NCBI GenBank assembly: GCA_964586775.1
Contig: CAZPJD010000073.1
Location: 1 to 52,552 of the forward strand
Direction: 5' to 3'
DNA length: 52,552 bases
From: JADLEX01 sp964586775
GTDB lineage: Bacteria; Lernaellota; Lernaellaia; JACKCT01
The stretch's first letter is position 1, and every line of letters starts with the position of its first letter. The notes beneath the pieces were generated by a model, which was not told the DNA's origin, did not search any database, and saw only the letters and a list, made by a program, of their open reading frames with translations. Shown in pieces: positions 31,246 through 40,544 of the stretch. The position numbers and the translations under genes were made by a program.

Positions 31246-33059
31246 ACGCCAAGGACGCCCTGCGCCTGCTCGATCTCCTGCGCGAAGCGGGCGAGATCGA
31301 CGAAACGACGCACGCCAACGCGCACCGCTGGCTGACCGAGCCGGAGTACAAGGCGTATCGCGACGACGTGGCTGCGATGCTTCGCCCCACCGCGCTGATC
31401 GACGCGTTTTACACGACCATCCCCTTCGGCACGGGCGGGCGGCGCGGCACGGTGGGCGTGGGCACCAACCGCATGAACGAACGCACGATCGCCGAATCGG
31501 CACAGGGGCTCGCTCAGTACATTCTCGATGCCGATCCCAAAGGCGCGCTTGCGAAGCGCGGTGTCGTGATCGCTTACGACGTTCGCACGCACTCCAAAAA
31601 GTTCTCCGAGATCGCCGCGTCGGTTCTGTCGGCCGCGGGCGTACGCGTGTACCTATTTGACGGTCCGCGCTCGACGCCCGAACTCTCGTTCGCGATCCGC
31701 CACCTGAAGTGCGCGTCCGGCGTCGTCATCACCGCGAGCCACAACCCGCCGACCGATAATGGCTTCAAGGCGTACTGGTCCGACGGCGGCCAGGTCGTGG
31801 CGCCACACGACAAGGGCATCCTCGACCGCGTGATGGCGGTGACGGCGATCCGCAAGATGCCGCTCGCGAAGGCGAAGACGGCCGGGCTGGTGCGTCTCGT
31901 CGGCAAGGAGATCGACGACGCCTACCTCGCGCGATTCCCGAAGGACTTGTGGCTCGCGGACGAGCGCGCCGTGAAGATCGTCTACACGCCACTGCACGGT
32001 ACCGGTGTGACCATCATCCCCGCCGCGCTGCGCGCGATGGGATTTAGCGACGTCATGATGCCGCGCGAACAGACGCGGATGGACGGCGGATTTCCCACCG
32101 TGCCGAAGAACTATCCCAACCCCGAGGAACCCGCGGCGATGGGCGAGGCGGTGCGTCTTGCGACCAAGATCCGCGCCGACATCGTCCTCGCGACCGATCC
32201 CGACGCCGACCGCCTCGGAGCATTCGCGCCCGACGCGAACGGCGAGTTCCGCTATGTCACGGGCAATCAGATGGGCGCGGCGCTGTGCCACTTCACGCTC
32301 ACCTGCCTGCGCGAGCGCAAGGCGATGCCGAAAAAGCCGTTCGTGCTCACGACCCTCGTCTCCACGCAGCTCGTGCGCGCGATCTGTGAGCGCTTCCGCG
32401 TGCGCGTGACCGACGACCTGCTCGTCGGTTTCAAGTTCATGGCCGATATCCTTCGAGAGGCCGAAGCGAAGGGCGAGCACGAAAACTTCGTCTACGGCTT
32501 CGAGGAGTCGATCGGTTTCCTGCGCGGCACCTTCGTGCGCGACAAGGACTCGGCCGCGGCCGCCGTCACGTGCGCGCAGATGATGGCGCGGCTTGTCGCC
32601 GAGGGACGCACGTTCTGGGATTACCTCGACCAGCTCGCCGTGGAGTTTGGATTCTTCGCCGAGGATCAGTTCTCGGTGTTTTTGCACGGAGCCGACGGCA
32701 TGAACCGCATGGGTCGCATCATGGCGACGCTGCGCACGAGTCCGCCGCGAGAGGTCGCGGGGCTACGCGTCCACCGCGTGATCGACCGCAAGACGAACAC
32801 GTCGCGCGACACGACGACGGGCGCGGTGAAGAAGATCAAGGGATTCACCGGCGACGTGGTGCAACTGTGGTTCGACGACGCGGGCAAGACGCGGCTCACC
32901 GTGCGCCCGTCGGGCACCGAACCCAAGATCAAACACTACGCGGCGGCATACGAGGCCGTCGGCGGCGAGCGCGATCTGGCTCGTGCGAAAAAGGCGGGCA
33001 CGGCCCGCGTGAAATCGATCATGGACGCCATGCGAACGATCGAGAACGCGATCGCGTAA
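31242..33059 (+). CDS. Phosphoglucomutase/phosphomannomutase family enzyme (PGM2 type)
   Basis: 605 residues, the long alpha-D-phosphohexomutase form. Four signature loops are present: the phosphoserine site ITASHNPPTDNGFK, the metal site ATDPDADRLG, the sugar-binding GFEESIGFLRG, and the phosphate-binding RPSGTEPKIK near the C-terminus. It interconverts hexose 1- and 6-phosphates, and the length and GFEESIG form fit glucose/ribose-type PGM2 rather than ManB. ATG 31242 lies within the HAD gene stop. The product could feed the sugar-nucleotide pool used by the glycosylation cassette. Confidence 0.88.
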   Translation: MNAKDALRLLDLLREAGEIDETTHANAHRWLTEPEYKAYRDDVAAMLRPTALIDAFYTTIPFGTGGRRGTVGVGTNRMNERTIAESAQGLAQYILDADPKGALAKRGVVIAYDVRTHSKKFSEIAASVLSAAGVRVYLFDGPRSTPELSFAIRHLKCASGVVITASHNPPTDNGFKAYWSDGGQVVAPHDKGILDRVMAVTAIRKMPLAKAKTAGLVRLVGKEIDDAYLARFPKDLWLADERAVKIVYTPLHGTGVTIIPAALRAMGFSDVMMPREQTRMDGGFPTVPKNYPNPEEPAAMGEAVRLATKIRADIVLATDPDADRLGAFAPDANGEFRYVTGNQMGAALCHFTLTCLRERKAMPKKPFVLTTLVSTQLVRAICERFRVRVTDDLLVGFKFMADILREAEAKGEHENFVYGFEESIGFLRGTFVRDKDSAAAAVTCAQMMARLVAEGRTFWDYLDQLAVEFGFFAEDQFSVFLHGADGMNRMGRIMATLRTSPPREVAGLRVHRVIDRKTNTSRDTTTGAVKKIKGFTGDVVQLWFDDAGKTRLTVRPSGTEPKIKHYAAAYEAVGGERDLARAKKAGTARVKSIMDAMRTIENAIA

Positions 33060-33102
33060 CGCTTGGTCAATTGGCATTTTTCCGGGTTTGCGGAGGTGGA
33101 AC

Positions 33103-34749
33103 GTGAAGAGGGATCTCGAACGGCTGTCCCAGAAAACCTATGACCTGCTCATCATCGGCGGGGGCATCACCGGCGCGGCGACCGCGCACGACGCCGCGCT
33201 GCGCGGCCTTTCCGTCGCGCTCGTCGAGCGCCGCGATTTCGGCTCGGCGACCAGCGCCGCTACCAGCAAGCTCGTTCACGGCGGACTGCGATATCTGCGC
33301 ACGCTCGAGGTGAGCCTGGTGCGCGAGTCGCTGCGCGAGCGACGCATCCTCGAATACATCGCGCCGCACCTCGTCGCGCCGATCCCCTTCATGGTGCCGT
33401 GCTATCGCCATAGCGCGTCGAACCTGACCACGCTCACCGCGGGCATGATGCTCTACGACCGCCTGTCGTTCGACAAGGCGCGGCTCGACGACATCGACCG
33501 CAAGGTGCCGCGGTGGAGCCGCCTTTCTCGCGACGAGGCGCTCGTGCGCGAGCCGGAACTGAAGATCGACCGGCTCACTGGCGCGGTCGTGTATCACGAT
33601 TGCCAGATGGTGAGCCCCGATCGGCTGACGTGGGAGTTCGTCGAGGGCGCAATGGAAAACGGCGCCGAGGTCGCGAACTACGCCGAAGTGGTCTCGCTGC
33701 GAAACGCGAACAAGACCGTCGAGGGCGCCGTCGTTCGCGACGCGCTGACCGGACGCGAATACGAGATTTCCGCGCGCATGACGATCAACGCCGCCGGCCC
33801 GTGGGCGGACTTCGTCACGCAGATGCTCGGCAAGGGCCACGAGAAGCGGCTCGTGCGCAGCCAAGGCATCCACATGATTACGCGACCGCTCGCGAAGCAG
33901 CACGCGCTGGTGCTCACCACCAAGGTGGGCCGCGTGTTTTTCATCATCCCGTGGCGTGGGCGCAGCCTGATTGGCACCACCGACACGCGCTACGACGGGC
34001 ACCCGGACGAGTACCGCGTGACGCGCTCGGGACTCGAGACCTTCATCGGCGAGATCAACGAGGCCCTGCCCTCGGCGAATTTGACGACGGACGACATCGA
34101 GTGGAGCTACGGCGGCCTGCGTCCGATCGTCGAGAACGACACGGCGCTGCGCGACGTGAACAAGGCATCGCGCAAGTACGAGATCTACGATCACAAAAAA
34201 GAAGACCGACTGAGTGGAATGCTCACCGTCGTCGGCGGCAAATACACCACCAGCCGGGCGCTTGCCGAGCGCCTGACCGAAATCGCCTGCACGCACCTGA
34301 ACATGCCGCGCCCGTCGCGGACGACCGCGGGACACATCTTGCCCGGCGGACGCATCGGTTCGTGGGCCGGGGCCAAGACGCGCCTCATGCGCGAGTACGA
34401 CGTCCATTCCGACGACGCCGCGATTCTGCTGGCGCACTATGGCAAACGGGCGCTGCCGTTCCTGGCCGAGGCCAAGGCGAATCCGGAACTCGCCGCGATC
34501 GTCGCCGAGGGCAAGCCCGAACCGCTCGCCGTGGTGGACATGGCCGTGCGCGATGAAATGGCGCTGCACCTCGACGACGTGCTCTTTCGGCGCACGGGCC
34601 TCGCCACCACAGGTCGGCTGCCGGAGTCATCGGTCACCCTCGTCGCCGACCGAATGGCGACGCTGTTGGGCTGGGACGCCGCGCAGCGCGCGACCGAGGT
34701 CGAGGGCGTTATCGCCAAGCTCCGGTCGCGAGGATTCGCCGACGCCTGA
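33103..34749 (+). CDS. glpD: FAD-dependent glycerol-3-phosphate dehydrogenase
   Basis: 548 residues. The N-terminal FAD-binding loop is DLLIIGGGITGAATAHDAA. Typical GlpD segments follow: TSAATSKLVHGGLRYL, then PWRGRSLIGTTDT and WSYGGLRPI, and a C-terminal DAO_C domain. It oxidises sn-glycerol-3-phosphate to dihydroxyacetone phosphate at the inner membrane, passing electrons to quinone. GTG 33103 follows GGAGGT by five bases and is preferred over the start at 33088, which would place the ribosome site inside the gene. It is 43 bases after the mutase. The glycerophosphodiesterase lipoprotein at 40545 could supply its substrate. Confidence 0.9.
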   Translation: MKRDLERLSQKTYDLLIIGGGITGAATAHDAALRGLSVALVERRDFGSATSAATSKLVHGGLRYLRTLEVSLVRESLRERRILEYIAPHLVAPIPFMVPCYRHSASNLTTLTAGMMLYDRLSFDKARLDDIDRKVPRWSRLSRDEALVREPELKIDRLTGAVVYHDCQMVSPDRLTWEFVEGAMENGAEVANYAEVVSLRNANKTVEGAVVRDALTGREYEISARMTINAAGPWADFVTQMLGKGHEKRLVRSQGIHMITRPLAKQHALVLTTKVGRVFFIIPWRGRSLIGTTDTRYDGHPDEYRVTRSGLETFIGEINEALPSANLTTDDIEWSYGGLRPIVENDTALRDVNKASRKYEIYDHKKEDRLSGMLTVVGGKYTTSRALAERLTEIACTHLNMPRPSRTTAGHILPGGRIGSWAGAKTRLMREYDVHSDDAAILLAHYGKRALPFLAEAKANPELAAIVAEGKPEPLAVVDMAVRDEMALHLDDVLFRRTGLATTGRLPESSVTLVADRMATLLGWDAAQRATEVEGVIAKLRSRGFADA

Positions 34750-34809
34750 GTCGGTTGCCGAGAGACCTGCGGTTTCGTAAGCGTTCCTTCGTTTTTTGCG
34801 TGCAGACGC

Positions 34810-34838
34810 TTGACGGCTCGCCCGACCGCGAATATACT
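34810..34838 (+). promoter_or_regulatory. Strong sigma-70 promoter of the cysK-reductase operon
   Basis: TTGACG (34810-34815), 17 bases, TATACT (34833-34838). Start near 34845, about 38 bases before ATG 34883. An inverted repeat lies just downstream in the leader. Confidence 0.7.
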
Positions 34839-34850
34839 GGCCGTATTCTT

Positions 34851-34872
34851 GACTAACCCAATTGAGATAGTC
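34851..34872 (+). promoter_or_regulatory. Inverted repeat in the cysK leader, possible operator
   Basis: GACTA (34851-34855) and TAGTC (34868-34872) are separated by 12 bases and lie about 6-27 bases after the predicted start of transcription. Rrf2-family regulators of cysteine and Fe-S genes use GACT/AGTC half-sites, but usually with much closer spacing, so the assignment is tentative. Confidence 0.3.
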
Positions 34873-34882
34873 GGGATTTGAG

Positions 34883-35851
34883 ATGACCGCATCACCATTG
34901 AAGGCCGCAAAAACCCAACCGGCGGAACGCATCGCCGCGGATTTGTGCTCGCTCGTCGGGCGCACGCCGCTCGTGCGCTTGGACCGGTTTGCCGCCGACC
35001 TGCCGGGCGAGATCGTCGCCAAGCTGGAATCGTTTAATCCCGGTGGCAGCGTGAAAGACCGGATCGGCCTCGCGATGATCGAGGCTGCGGAGCGCGACGG
35101 CCACCTGAAGCCCGGCGGCGTGATCGTCGAGCCGACGTCCGGAAACACGGGCATCGCGCTGGCGTGGGTCGCGGCGGTCAAGGGGTATCGCTTGATCCTG
35201 GCGATGCCCGAAACGATGAGCATCGAGCGGCGCAAGATCCTGCAGGCGCTGGGGGCCGAGATCGTGCTCACGCCCGGCACCGAGGGGATGAAGGGGGCGA
35301 TCGCACAGGCCGAGCGGCTTGTCGCGCGATTGCCCGGCGCATTCATGCCGCAGCAATTCCAGAATCCCGCCAATCCCGAGATCCACCGCCGTACGACGGC
35401 TGAGGAGATCTGGGAGGACACGGGCGGCCGCGTCGACTGGTTCGTGGCGGGCGTCGGCACCGGCGGGACCGTTTCCGGAACCGGCCAGGTCCTCAAGCGA
35501 CGCAATCCGTCTTTGCGCGTCGTTGCGGTCGAACCAACGACCTCTGCCGTCCTGTCTGGCGGAGCGCCGGGCCCGCACATGATTCAGGGAATCGGTGCGG
35601 GTTTCGTGCCCGACGTGTACGACGGCGGCATCGTGGACGAGATCATCCAGATCACCAGCGATCAGGCGATGGAGACCGCGCGGCGCCTCGCGAAAACCGA
35701 GGGCCTGCTGTGCGGCATTTCCTCGGGCGCGGCGGCCGCGGCGGCGTATCAAATCGCGTCTCGGCCCGAGGCCGAGGGCCGGCGCATCGTTGTCATCATC
35801 CACGACACGGGCGAACGCTACCTCTCCACGCCCATCTATTTCGAAGACTGA
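34883..35851 (+). CDS. cysK: Cysteine synthase (O-acetylserine sulfhydrylase)
   Basis: 322 residues. PLP-dependent fold type II: NPGGSVKDR carries the Schiff-base Lys (K58), EPTSGNTGIALA binds substrate carboxylate, GVGTGGTVSGTG binds the PLP phosphate, and GISSGAAAAAA is near the C-terminus. It joins sulfide to O-acetylserine to make cysteine. The first gene after the promoter at 34810, it is followed after 16 bases by the fused reductase that would generate the sulfide, so the two encode consecutive steps. It is of CysK/CysM type; the exact acceptor (acetylserine or phosphoserine) is not distinguished. Confidence 0.92.
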   Translation: MTASPLKAAKTQPAERIAADLCSLVGRTPLVRLDRFAADLPGEIVAKLESFNPGGSVKDRIGLAMIEAAERDGHLKPGGVIVEPTSGNTGIALAWVAAVKGYRLILAMPETMSIERRKILQALGAEIVLTPGTEGMKGAIAQAERLVARLPGAFMPQQFQNPANPEIHRRTTAEEIWEDTGGRVDWFVAGVGTGGTVSGTGQVLKRRNPSLRVVAVEPTTSAVLSGGAPGPHMIQGIGAGFVPDVYDGGIVDEIIQITSDQAMETARRLAKTEGLLCGISSGAAAAAAYQIASRPEAEGRRIVVIIHDTGERYLSTPIYFED

Positions 35852-35867
35852 TCGGGTCAAGTTCGCA

Positions 35868-38800
35868 ATGCAGCGAAAGATCGAATTCATCCGGCGCAGC
35901 GAGGTCGAGGAAATCAAGGACGCGGGCCTGACCCTCGACTGGGACGAAATCGCGAGAAAAGGGAAGATCTCGGCCGAAGAAGTGCAGATCGCCAAGTGGT
36001 ACGGCGTCTATTCGAGCCGCCAAGAGGGCAACCACATGGCGCGCGTGGTGATTCCCGGCGGGCAACTGTCGTCGCGCCAGATCCGCGCCATCGCCGACAT
36101 CTCCGAAAAGTACGCGCAGGGGTACGTCAACGTGACGACCCGCCAGGCGATCCAGATGCACTGGCTCAAGCTCTACGCCATTCCCGATTTCCTGCGCGAA
36201 CTGCGCGATGGCGGACTCACAACGTTTCACGGCTGCGGCGACGTGACGCGAAACGTCGCCGCGTGCCCCATGGCGTCGATCTGCCCGCATCGGCGCATCG
36301 ACGTGCTGCCGTTGGCGAAGGAAACCGCGCGCGTGCTGTCCGACAGCCGCGACCTCGACAACCTGCCGCGCAAGTTCAAGGTCTCTTTCTCCGGATGCGG
36401 AGCGGCGTGCGGTCAGCCGCACATCAACTGCGTCGGCAATATCGCGATCCAGCGAACGCGCCCCGGCGGAACCGAGGAGACGGGTTTTCAGGTCAAGATC
36501 GGCGGCGGTATGGGCTGGAAAGCCTTTGTCGCACAGGAGGCGTTCAGCTTCGTGCCGGCCGAACAGATCGTCGCGGTGAGTCGCGCCATCGGCATCCTTT
36601 TTCGCGATCACGGCGACCGCTTCAACCGCGCCACCTCGCGCCTGAAGTTCGTCGTCAAGCGTTACGGCATCGAAAAGTGCCGCGAACTGCTGCTCGAGAT
36701 TCTGCGCGGCGAGGGCGTGGACACGAGCCGCCTCGAATGGGCGCCGGTCGAGGACTCCGCGCCCGCGTGGCCCGCGCGCCCGCTCACCGAACCCGACCCC
36801 TTGGGCACCGACGGACTCGCCGTCGTGCGCGCTCAGTTGCATAAGGGTGAGGTCACGCACCACCAGCTTCGCCGTTTCGCCGAGCTCTCCGAAATGTACG
36901 CCGACAAGTTCGTCTACACGACGAACCGGCAGAACCTGGAACTGCACGGCGTGCGCCCCGATCGCGCGGCCGAGGTCAGAGCCGAGATCGCAAAACTGGG
37001 GCTCGCCACGGACGGCTTTTACGGAATTCGCGACGTGGTGACGTGCGTGGGCACCACCTACTGCCCGCTCGCGGTCACGCGCACGCACCAGCTCTACGAC
37101 CTGCTGCAAAGCGTCGTGCAGTTGCCCAAGTATGCCGCGATCCGCGACGCCGTGCTCGTCAATATCACGGGCTGTCCCAATTCGTGCTCACCGTTTCGCA
37201 TCGCCGACATCGGGTTTCGCGGCATGCGCATCCGCGAACGGCGCGGCAGCGTCGAGGGATACGAGATGCGCGTGGGCGGCGAGGAGCACCGCTTCGGTCG
37301 CATCATCGGCGAGTTCAAAATGGCTGACTGCGTGCTCGCGACGGCGCGGGTGCTCGACCGCTTTCTGGAACTGCGCACAGGCGACGAGACGCTCGCGGCG
37401 TGCGTCGAACGCATCGGGGCCGAGCCGTTTCGCGCCATCGTCGCGCCGCTCGCCGAGGCTTACGAACCTGCGCCCGCGCTGCTCGAAAACTCGGTGTACT
37501 CCGGCGAGGCCGATTCGGAGAAGGATTTCGACATCGTCGCGAAGGATGTGCCCTGCCAGGCGGCGTGTCCCGCGAAGACCAACGTGCCCGAGTACATCAA
37601 CAAGATCGCCGAGGGCGACCACGACGGCGCGTATCGCATCAATCAGGAAGACAACGTGTTTCCCGGCGTGCTGGGACGCATCTGCACGCGGCCGTGCGAG
37701 AGCGCATGCCGCTATCAGTGGACCAGCACCGAGGGCGCGGTGACGATCTGCCACCTCAAGCGCTCGGCAGCCGATCGCAAGACCGGCGAGGCGAAGCCGC
37801 TTCCCGCTTGGTACGGTGAAACGGGTCGGCGCGTGGCGATCATCGGCGGAGGCCCGGCCGGTCTCGCGGCGGCGCGCAACCTGAAGCGCTACGGCCACGA
37901 CGTCACGGTTTTCGAGCGCGAGTCATTCCTCGGCGGCATGATGACGATGGGGATCCCCACGTTTCGCCTGCCGCGCAACGTCGTCACCGATGAGGTGAAC
38001 GCGATCGCGAATTCCGGCGTTCACATCCGCACGGGCGAGCACGTCGATCGCGAACGCATGAAGCGCCTCGCGGGCGAATTCGACGCCGTGCTCGTCGCGG
38101 CGGGCGCGATCAAGCCGCAGCGCACGCCGATCGACGGTCTGCCCGACGAACTCGCCGTGCCTGGCCTCGACTTCATGCGAGCGTACAATCTCGACAAGCC
38201 CATCGCGGTCGAACCCGACGTGCTCGTGATCGGCGGCGGGTTCACGGCGGTGGACTGCGTTCGCGCGGCACGAAGGTTGCTGGGCGCGCGCGGGCGCGTG
38301 TCGATGATGTATCGGCGCAACGAAGAGAACATGTCGGCGAATGCCGACGAACTCGCGCAGATCCGCGCCGAGGACATCGACATCCACACGCTCGTCACGC
38401 CCGTCGCCGCGCGGCTCGACGGCGGCGCGCTCGCGGGCATCGTGTTTCGCCGCAACGTGCTGGCCCGCGACCGCGACGCGTCGGGCAAGCCGCGCATGAT
38501 CGAGGTGCCGGGCAGCGAGTTCGAGGTGCCGTGCCGGACGTTGATCCTCGCGATCGGCCAGAGCCGCACACTCGGCATCCTTCCGGAGGGCGTGACGATC
38601 GCCGACGGCGGACGCACCACGCACCCGAAGTTCTTCGTCGCGGGCGACTTCCACACCGGAAGCCTCGACGTAATCCACGCCGTCGCCGACGGCAAAGCGC
38701 TGGCCGATGCGATCGACGAGAATCTGACCGGAGAGAAGCGACTCGCGCGCAAGCTCGCCATCGAGATGGTGGCGGATCAGATTCTGGGGACCGGGCGCGT

Positions 38801-39254
38801 GCGCGACATGGATCTGCTCCCCGCGCCGCACATGCCGGTGATCCCCGTCGCCGCGCGCGGCGGCAATGCCGAGGTCGAGACCGGCTTCGACGACCGACAG
38901 ACGCAGATCGCCGCGCACCGCTGCTACCTGTGCAACCACAAGTACGAGATCGACCAGGACCGGTGCATCCACTGCGATTGGTGCATCAAGGTCATGCCGC
39001 GCAATTGCATCCACCGCGTGAGCTACCTGTTCGAGAATCATCGCGGAGTCGCCGAAGAATACGTCGACACGCCCATGCCGCGCGACGGCACCTACATCTG
39101 GATCGACAGCGACGAGTGCATCCGCTGCGGCGCGTGCCTGCGCGTGTGCCCGACCGAGGCGATCACCGTGCGCAAGACGGATGTCGTAGCAAAGACCGCG
39201 GCCCGCGTGCAGTTTTTGCCCGGTCGCGCCGTCGCCGCGCCCACGCGGGACTGA
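35868..39254 (+). CDS. Fusion of siroheme sulfite/nitrite reductase, GltD-like flavoprotein and ferredoxin
   Basis: 1128 residues. About 1-540 is a complete ferredoxin-type sulfite/nitrite reductase with two half-repeats. The 4Fe-4S-siroheme ligands are CVGTTYC (C393, C399) and GCPNSC (C436, C440). From C563 (PCQAACPAKTNVPEYI) a GltD-type module begins with its N-terminal Fe-S helical domain, then FAD loop IIGGGPAGLAAARNL (about 657-670) and NAD(P) loop VIGGGFTAVDC (about 786). Residues 1018-1100 form a C-terminal Fe-S domain, CYLCNHKYEID...CIHCDWCIKVMP and CIRCGACLRVCP. ATG 35868 is used because upstream codons overlap cysK. The protein should reduce sulfite (or nitrite) directly with NAD(P)H. 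cysK next door favours sulfite. Separate genes encode these parts in well-known systems. Confidence 0.88.
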   Translation: MQRKIEFIRRSEVEEIKDAGLTLDWDEIARKGKISAEEVQIAKWYGVYSSRQEGNHMARVVIPGGQLSSRQIRAIADISEKYAQGYVNVTTRQAIQMHWLKLYAIPDFLRELRDGGLTTFHGCGDVTRNVAACPMASICPHRRIDVLPLAKETARVLSDSRDLDNLPRKFKVSFSGCGAACGQPHINCVGNIAIQRTRPGGTEETGFQVKIGGGMGWKAFVAQEAFSFVPAEQIVAVSRAIGILFRDHGDRFNRATSRLKFVVKRYGIEKCRELLLEILRGEGVDTSRLEWAPVEDSAPAWPARPLTEPDPLGTDGLAVVRAQLHKGEVTHHQLRRFAELSEMYADKFVYTTNRQNLELHGVRPDRAAEVRAEIAKLGLATDGFYGIRDVVTCVGTTYCPLAVTRTHQLYDLLQSVVQLPKYAAIRDAVLVNITGCPNSCSPFRIADIGFRGMRIRERRGSVEGYEMRVGGEEHRFGRIIGEFKMADCVLATARVLDRFLELRTGDETLAACVERIGAEPFRAIVAPLAEAYEPAPALLENSVYSGEADSEKDFDIVAKDVPCQAACPAKTNVPEYINKIAEGDHDGAYRINQEDNVFPGVLGRICTRPCESACRYQWTSTEGAVTICHLKRSAADRKTGEAKPLPAWYGETGRRVAIIGGGPAGLAAARNLKRYGHDVTVFERESFLGGMMTMGIPTFRLPRNVVTDEVNAIANSGVHIRTGEHVDRERMKRLAGEFDAVLVAAGAIKPQRTPIDGLPDELAVPGLDFMRAYNLDKPIAVEPDVLVIGGGFTAVDCVRAARRLLGARGRVSMMYRRNEENMSANADELAQIRAEDIDIHTLVTPVAARLDGGALAGIVFRRNVLARDRDASGKPRMIEVPGSEFEVPCRTLILAIGQSRTLGILPEGVTIADGGRTTHPKFFVAGDFHTGSLDVIHAVADGKALADAIDENLTGEKRLARKLAIEMVADQILGTGRVRDMDLLPAPHMPVIPVAARGGNAEVETGFDDRQTQIAAHRCYLCNHKYEIDQDRCIHCDWCIKVMPRNCIHRVSYLFENHRGVAEEYVDTPMPRDGTYIWIDSDECIRCGACLRVCPTEAITVRKTDVVAKTAARVQFLPGRAVAAPTRD

Positions 39255-39281
39255 CTCCTCCTTTGCGCGCGCGCGAGGCCC

Positions 39282-39310
39282 TTGCTTCGCCGCACGGCCG
39301 CCGCGAGAAT
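39282..39310 (+). promoter_or_regulatory. Weak predicted promoter for the P1 peptidase gene
   Basis: TTGCTT (39282-39287), 17 bases, GAGAAT (39305-39310), about 39 bases upstream of GTG 39349. Confidence 0.35.
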
Positions 39311-39348
39311 CCTTCACGATTCATGATTTCGCCATGCCGGAGGACCGC

Positions 39349-40494
39349 GTGAAACTCGTGCTCGGTCTGGTTCTACTCGCGTCGTGTCTTTTCGTCGGTC
39401 TCGCTCTCGCCCCGGCGGCCGATCGCCGAATGCGCGCCCGAGAACTCGGCATCGTCATCGGGCAGATGTCGCCCGGTCCGCGGAACGCGATCACCGACGT
39501 CTCCGGCGTGCTGGTCGGCCACCGCACGCTCATCGAGGGCGACAACATCCGCACCGGCGTCACGGCGGTGCTGCCGCACGGCGGCAACCTCTTTCAGGAG
39601 AAGGTGCCCGCGGGCGTGTTCGCCGCCAACGGCTTCGGTAAAATGGCGGGGTTCACGCAGATCGACGAGATCGGCGCGATCGAAACTCCGATCGCGCTCA
39701 CCAACACGCTGTCAATCCACGCCGCCGTCGAAGGCATCGTCCGCCATACACTGGCTCAGCCCGGTAATGCGACCGCGCCGTCGATCAACGCGGTCGCGGG
39801 CGAGTGCAACGACGGTCAGCTCTCGGATATTCAGGGGCTGCACGTGACCGCCGATCACGTCATCGAAGCGATCCGCGCCGCGAAAAGTGGACCCGTCGAG
39901 GAAGGGTGCGTCGGCGGGGGAACCGGAACGCGGGCGCTCGGGTTCAAAGCCGGGATCGGCACATCGTCGCGCGTTGTGGCGAAGCGGTTCGGCGCGTTCA
40001 CCGTCGGCGTGCTGGTACAAGCGAATTTCGGCGGCAACCTGACCGTCGCGGGTGTGCCCGTCGGCGCCCAGCTTAAGAAGCGGCATTCGGCCGTGCTCGA
40101 CGACACGGACGTCGAGGCCGGCTCGTGCATGATGATCGTCGCCACCGACGCCCCACTCGACGCGATCTCTCTGCGCCGCCTCGCCGCGCGCGCCATGCTG
40201 GGATTCGGCCGCGCGGGCGGCATCTCGACGCACGGCTCGGGCGACTACGTGATCGCGTTCTCCACCGCGCCCTCGCTTCGCATTCGCCACGGCGCGACGC
40301 GCTCGGGCGGCGAGACGGTTGCGGCCGACCATCTGACGCCGCTCTTCGCCGCCGTCGCCGAGGCGACCGAAGAGGCGATCATCAACTCGATCTTCACGGC
40401 CACGGACATGACGGGGCGAGAGGGACGCACGGTGCGAGCGTTGCCGATCGAGCGAACGCTGGAAGTCTTGCGGACGTGGCGGGCGCTGAATTGA
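39349..40494 (+). CDS. P1-family (DmpA-like) self-processing aminopeptidase, exported
   Basis: 381 residues. GTG 39349 follows GGAGG by five bases; the in-frame ATG at 39334 has no ribosome site. The N-terminus is a hydrophobic leader (LVLGLVLLASCLFVGLALA). The mature protein matches the DmpA/BapA family: PGPRNAITDVSGVLVGH at the start, GGGTGTRALGFKAGIG, VLVQANFGGNL, and the autoproteolysis site EAG|SCMMIVATDAPL. Cleavage there exposes Ser259 as the N-terminal nucleophile. These Ntn-fold enzymes release N-terminal D-, L- or beta-amino acids from peptides. It is monocistronic or paired with the downstream lipoprotein 50 bases away. Confidence 0.88.
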   Translation: MKLVLGLVLLASCLFVGLALAPAADRRMRARELGIVIGQMSPGPRNAITDVSGVLVGHRTLIEGDNIRTGVTAVLPHGGNLFQEKVPAGVFAANGFGKMAGFTQIDEIGAIETPIALTNTLSIHAAVEGIVRHTLAQPGNATAPSINAVAGECNDGQLSDIQGLHVTADHVIEAIRAAKSGPVEEGCVGGGTGTRALGFKAGIGTSSRVVAKRFGAFTVGVLVQANFGGNLTVAGVPVGAQLKKRHSAVLDDTDVEAGSCMMIVATDAPLDAISLRRLAARAMLGFGRAGGISTHGSGDYVIAFSTAPSLRIRHGATRSGGETVAADHLTPLFAAVAEATEEAIINSIFTATDMTGREGRTVRALPIERTLEVLRTWRALN

Positions 40495-40544
40495 GTGATA
40501 TTCTTTCCGCGCTGAGTTTCCGATCAGGTCTCTGGGGGTCGAAG

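Noticed and set aside
34845..34882. IscR type 1 box upstream of cysK
   Set aside because: The GACT/AGTC half-sites are there, but the 12-base gap and flanks do not fit the compact 25-bp IscR consensus. Only a generic inverted repeat is reported.
38940..39020. Loss of a cluster ligand in the first C-terminal ferredoxin motif (CIHCDWCIKVMP, Met where Cys is usual)
   Set aside because: Further Cys residues (CYLC before and RNC after) can supply ligands, and my recollection is that related GltD-like proteins have the same variation, so it is probably a family trait rather than a defect.
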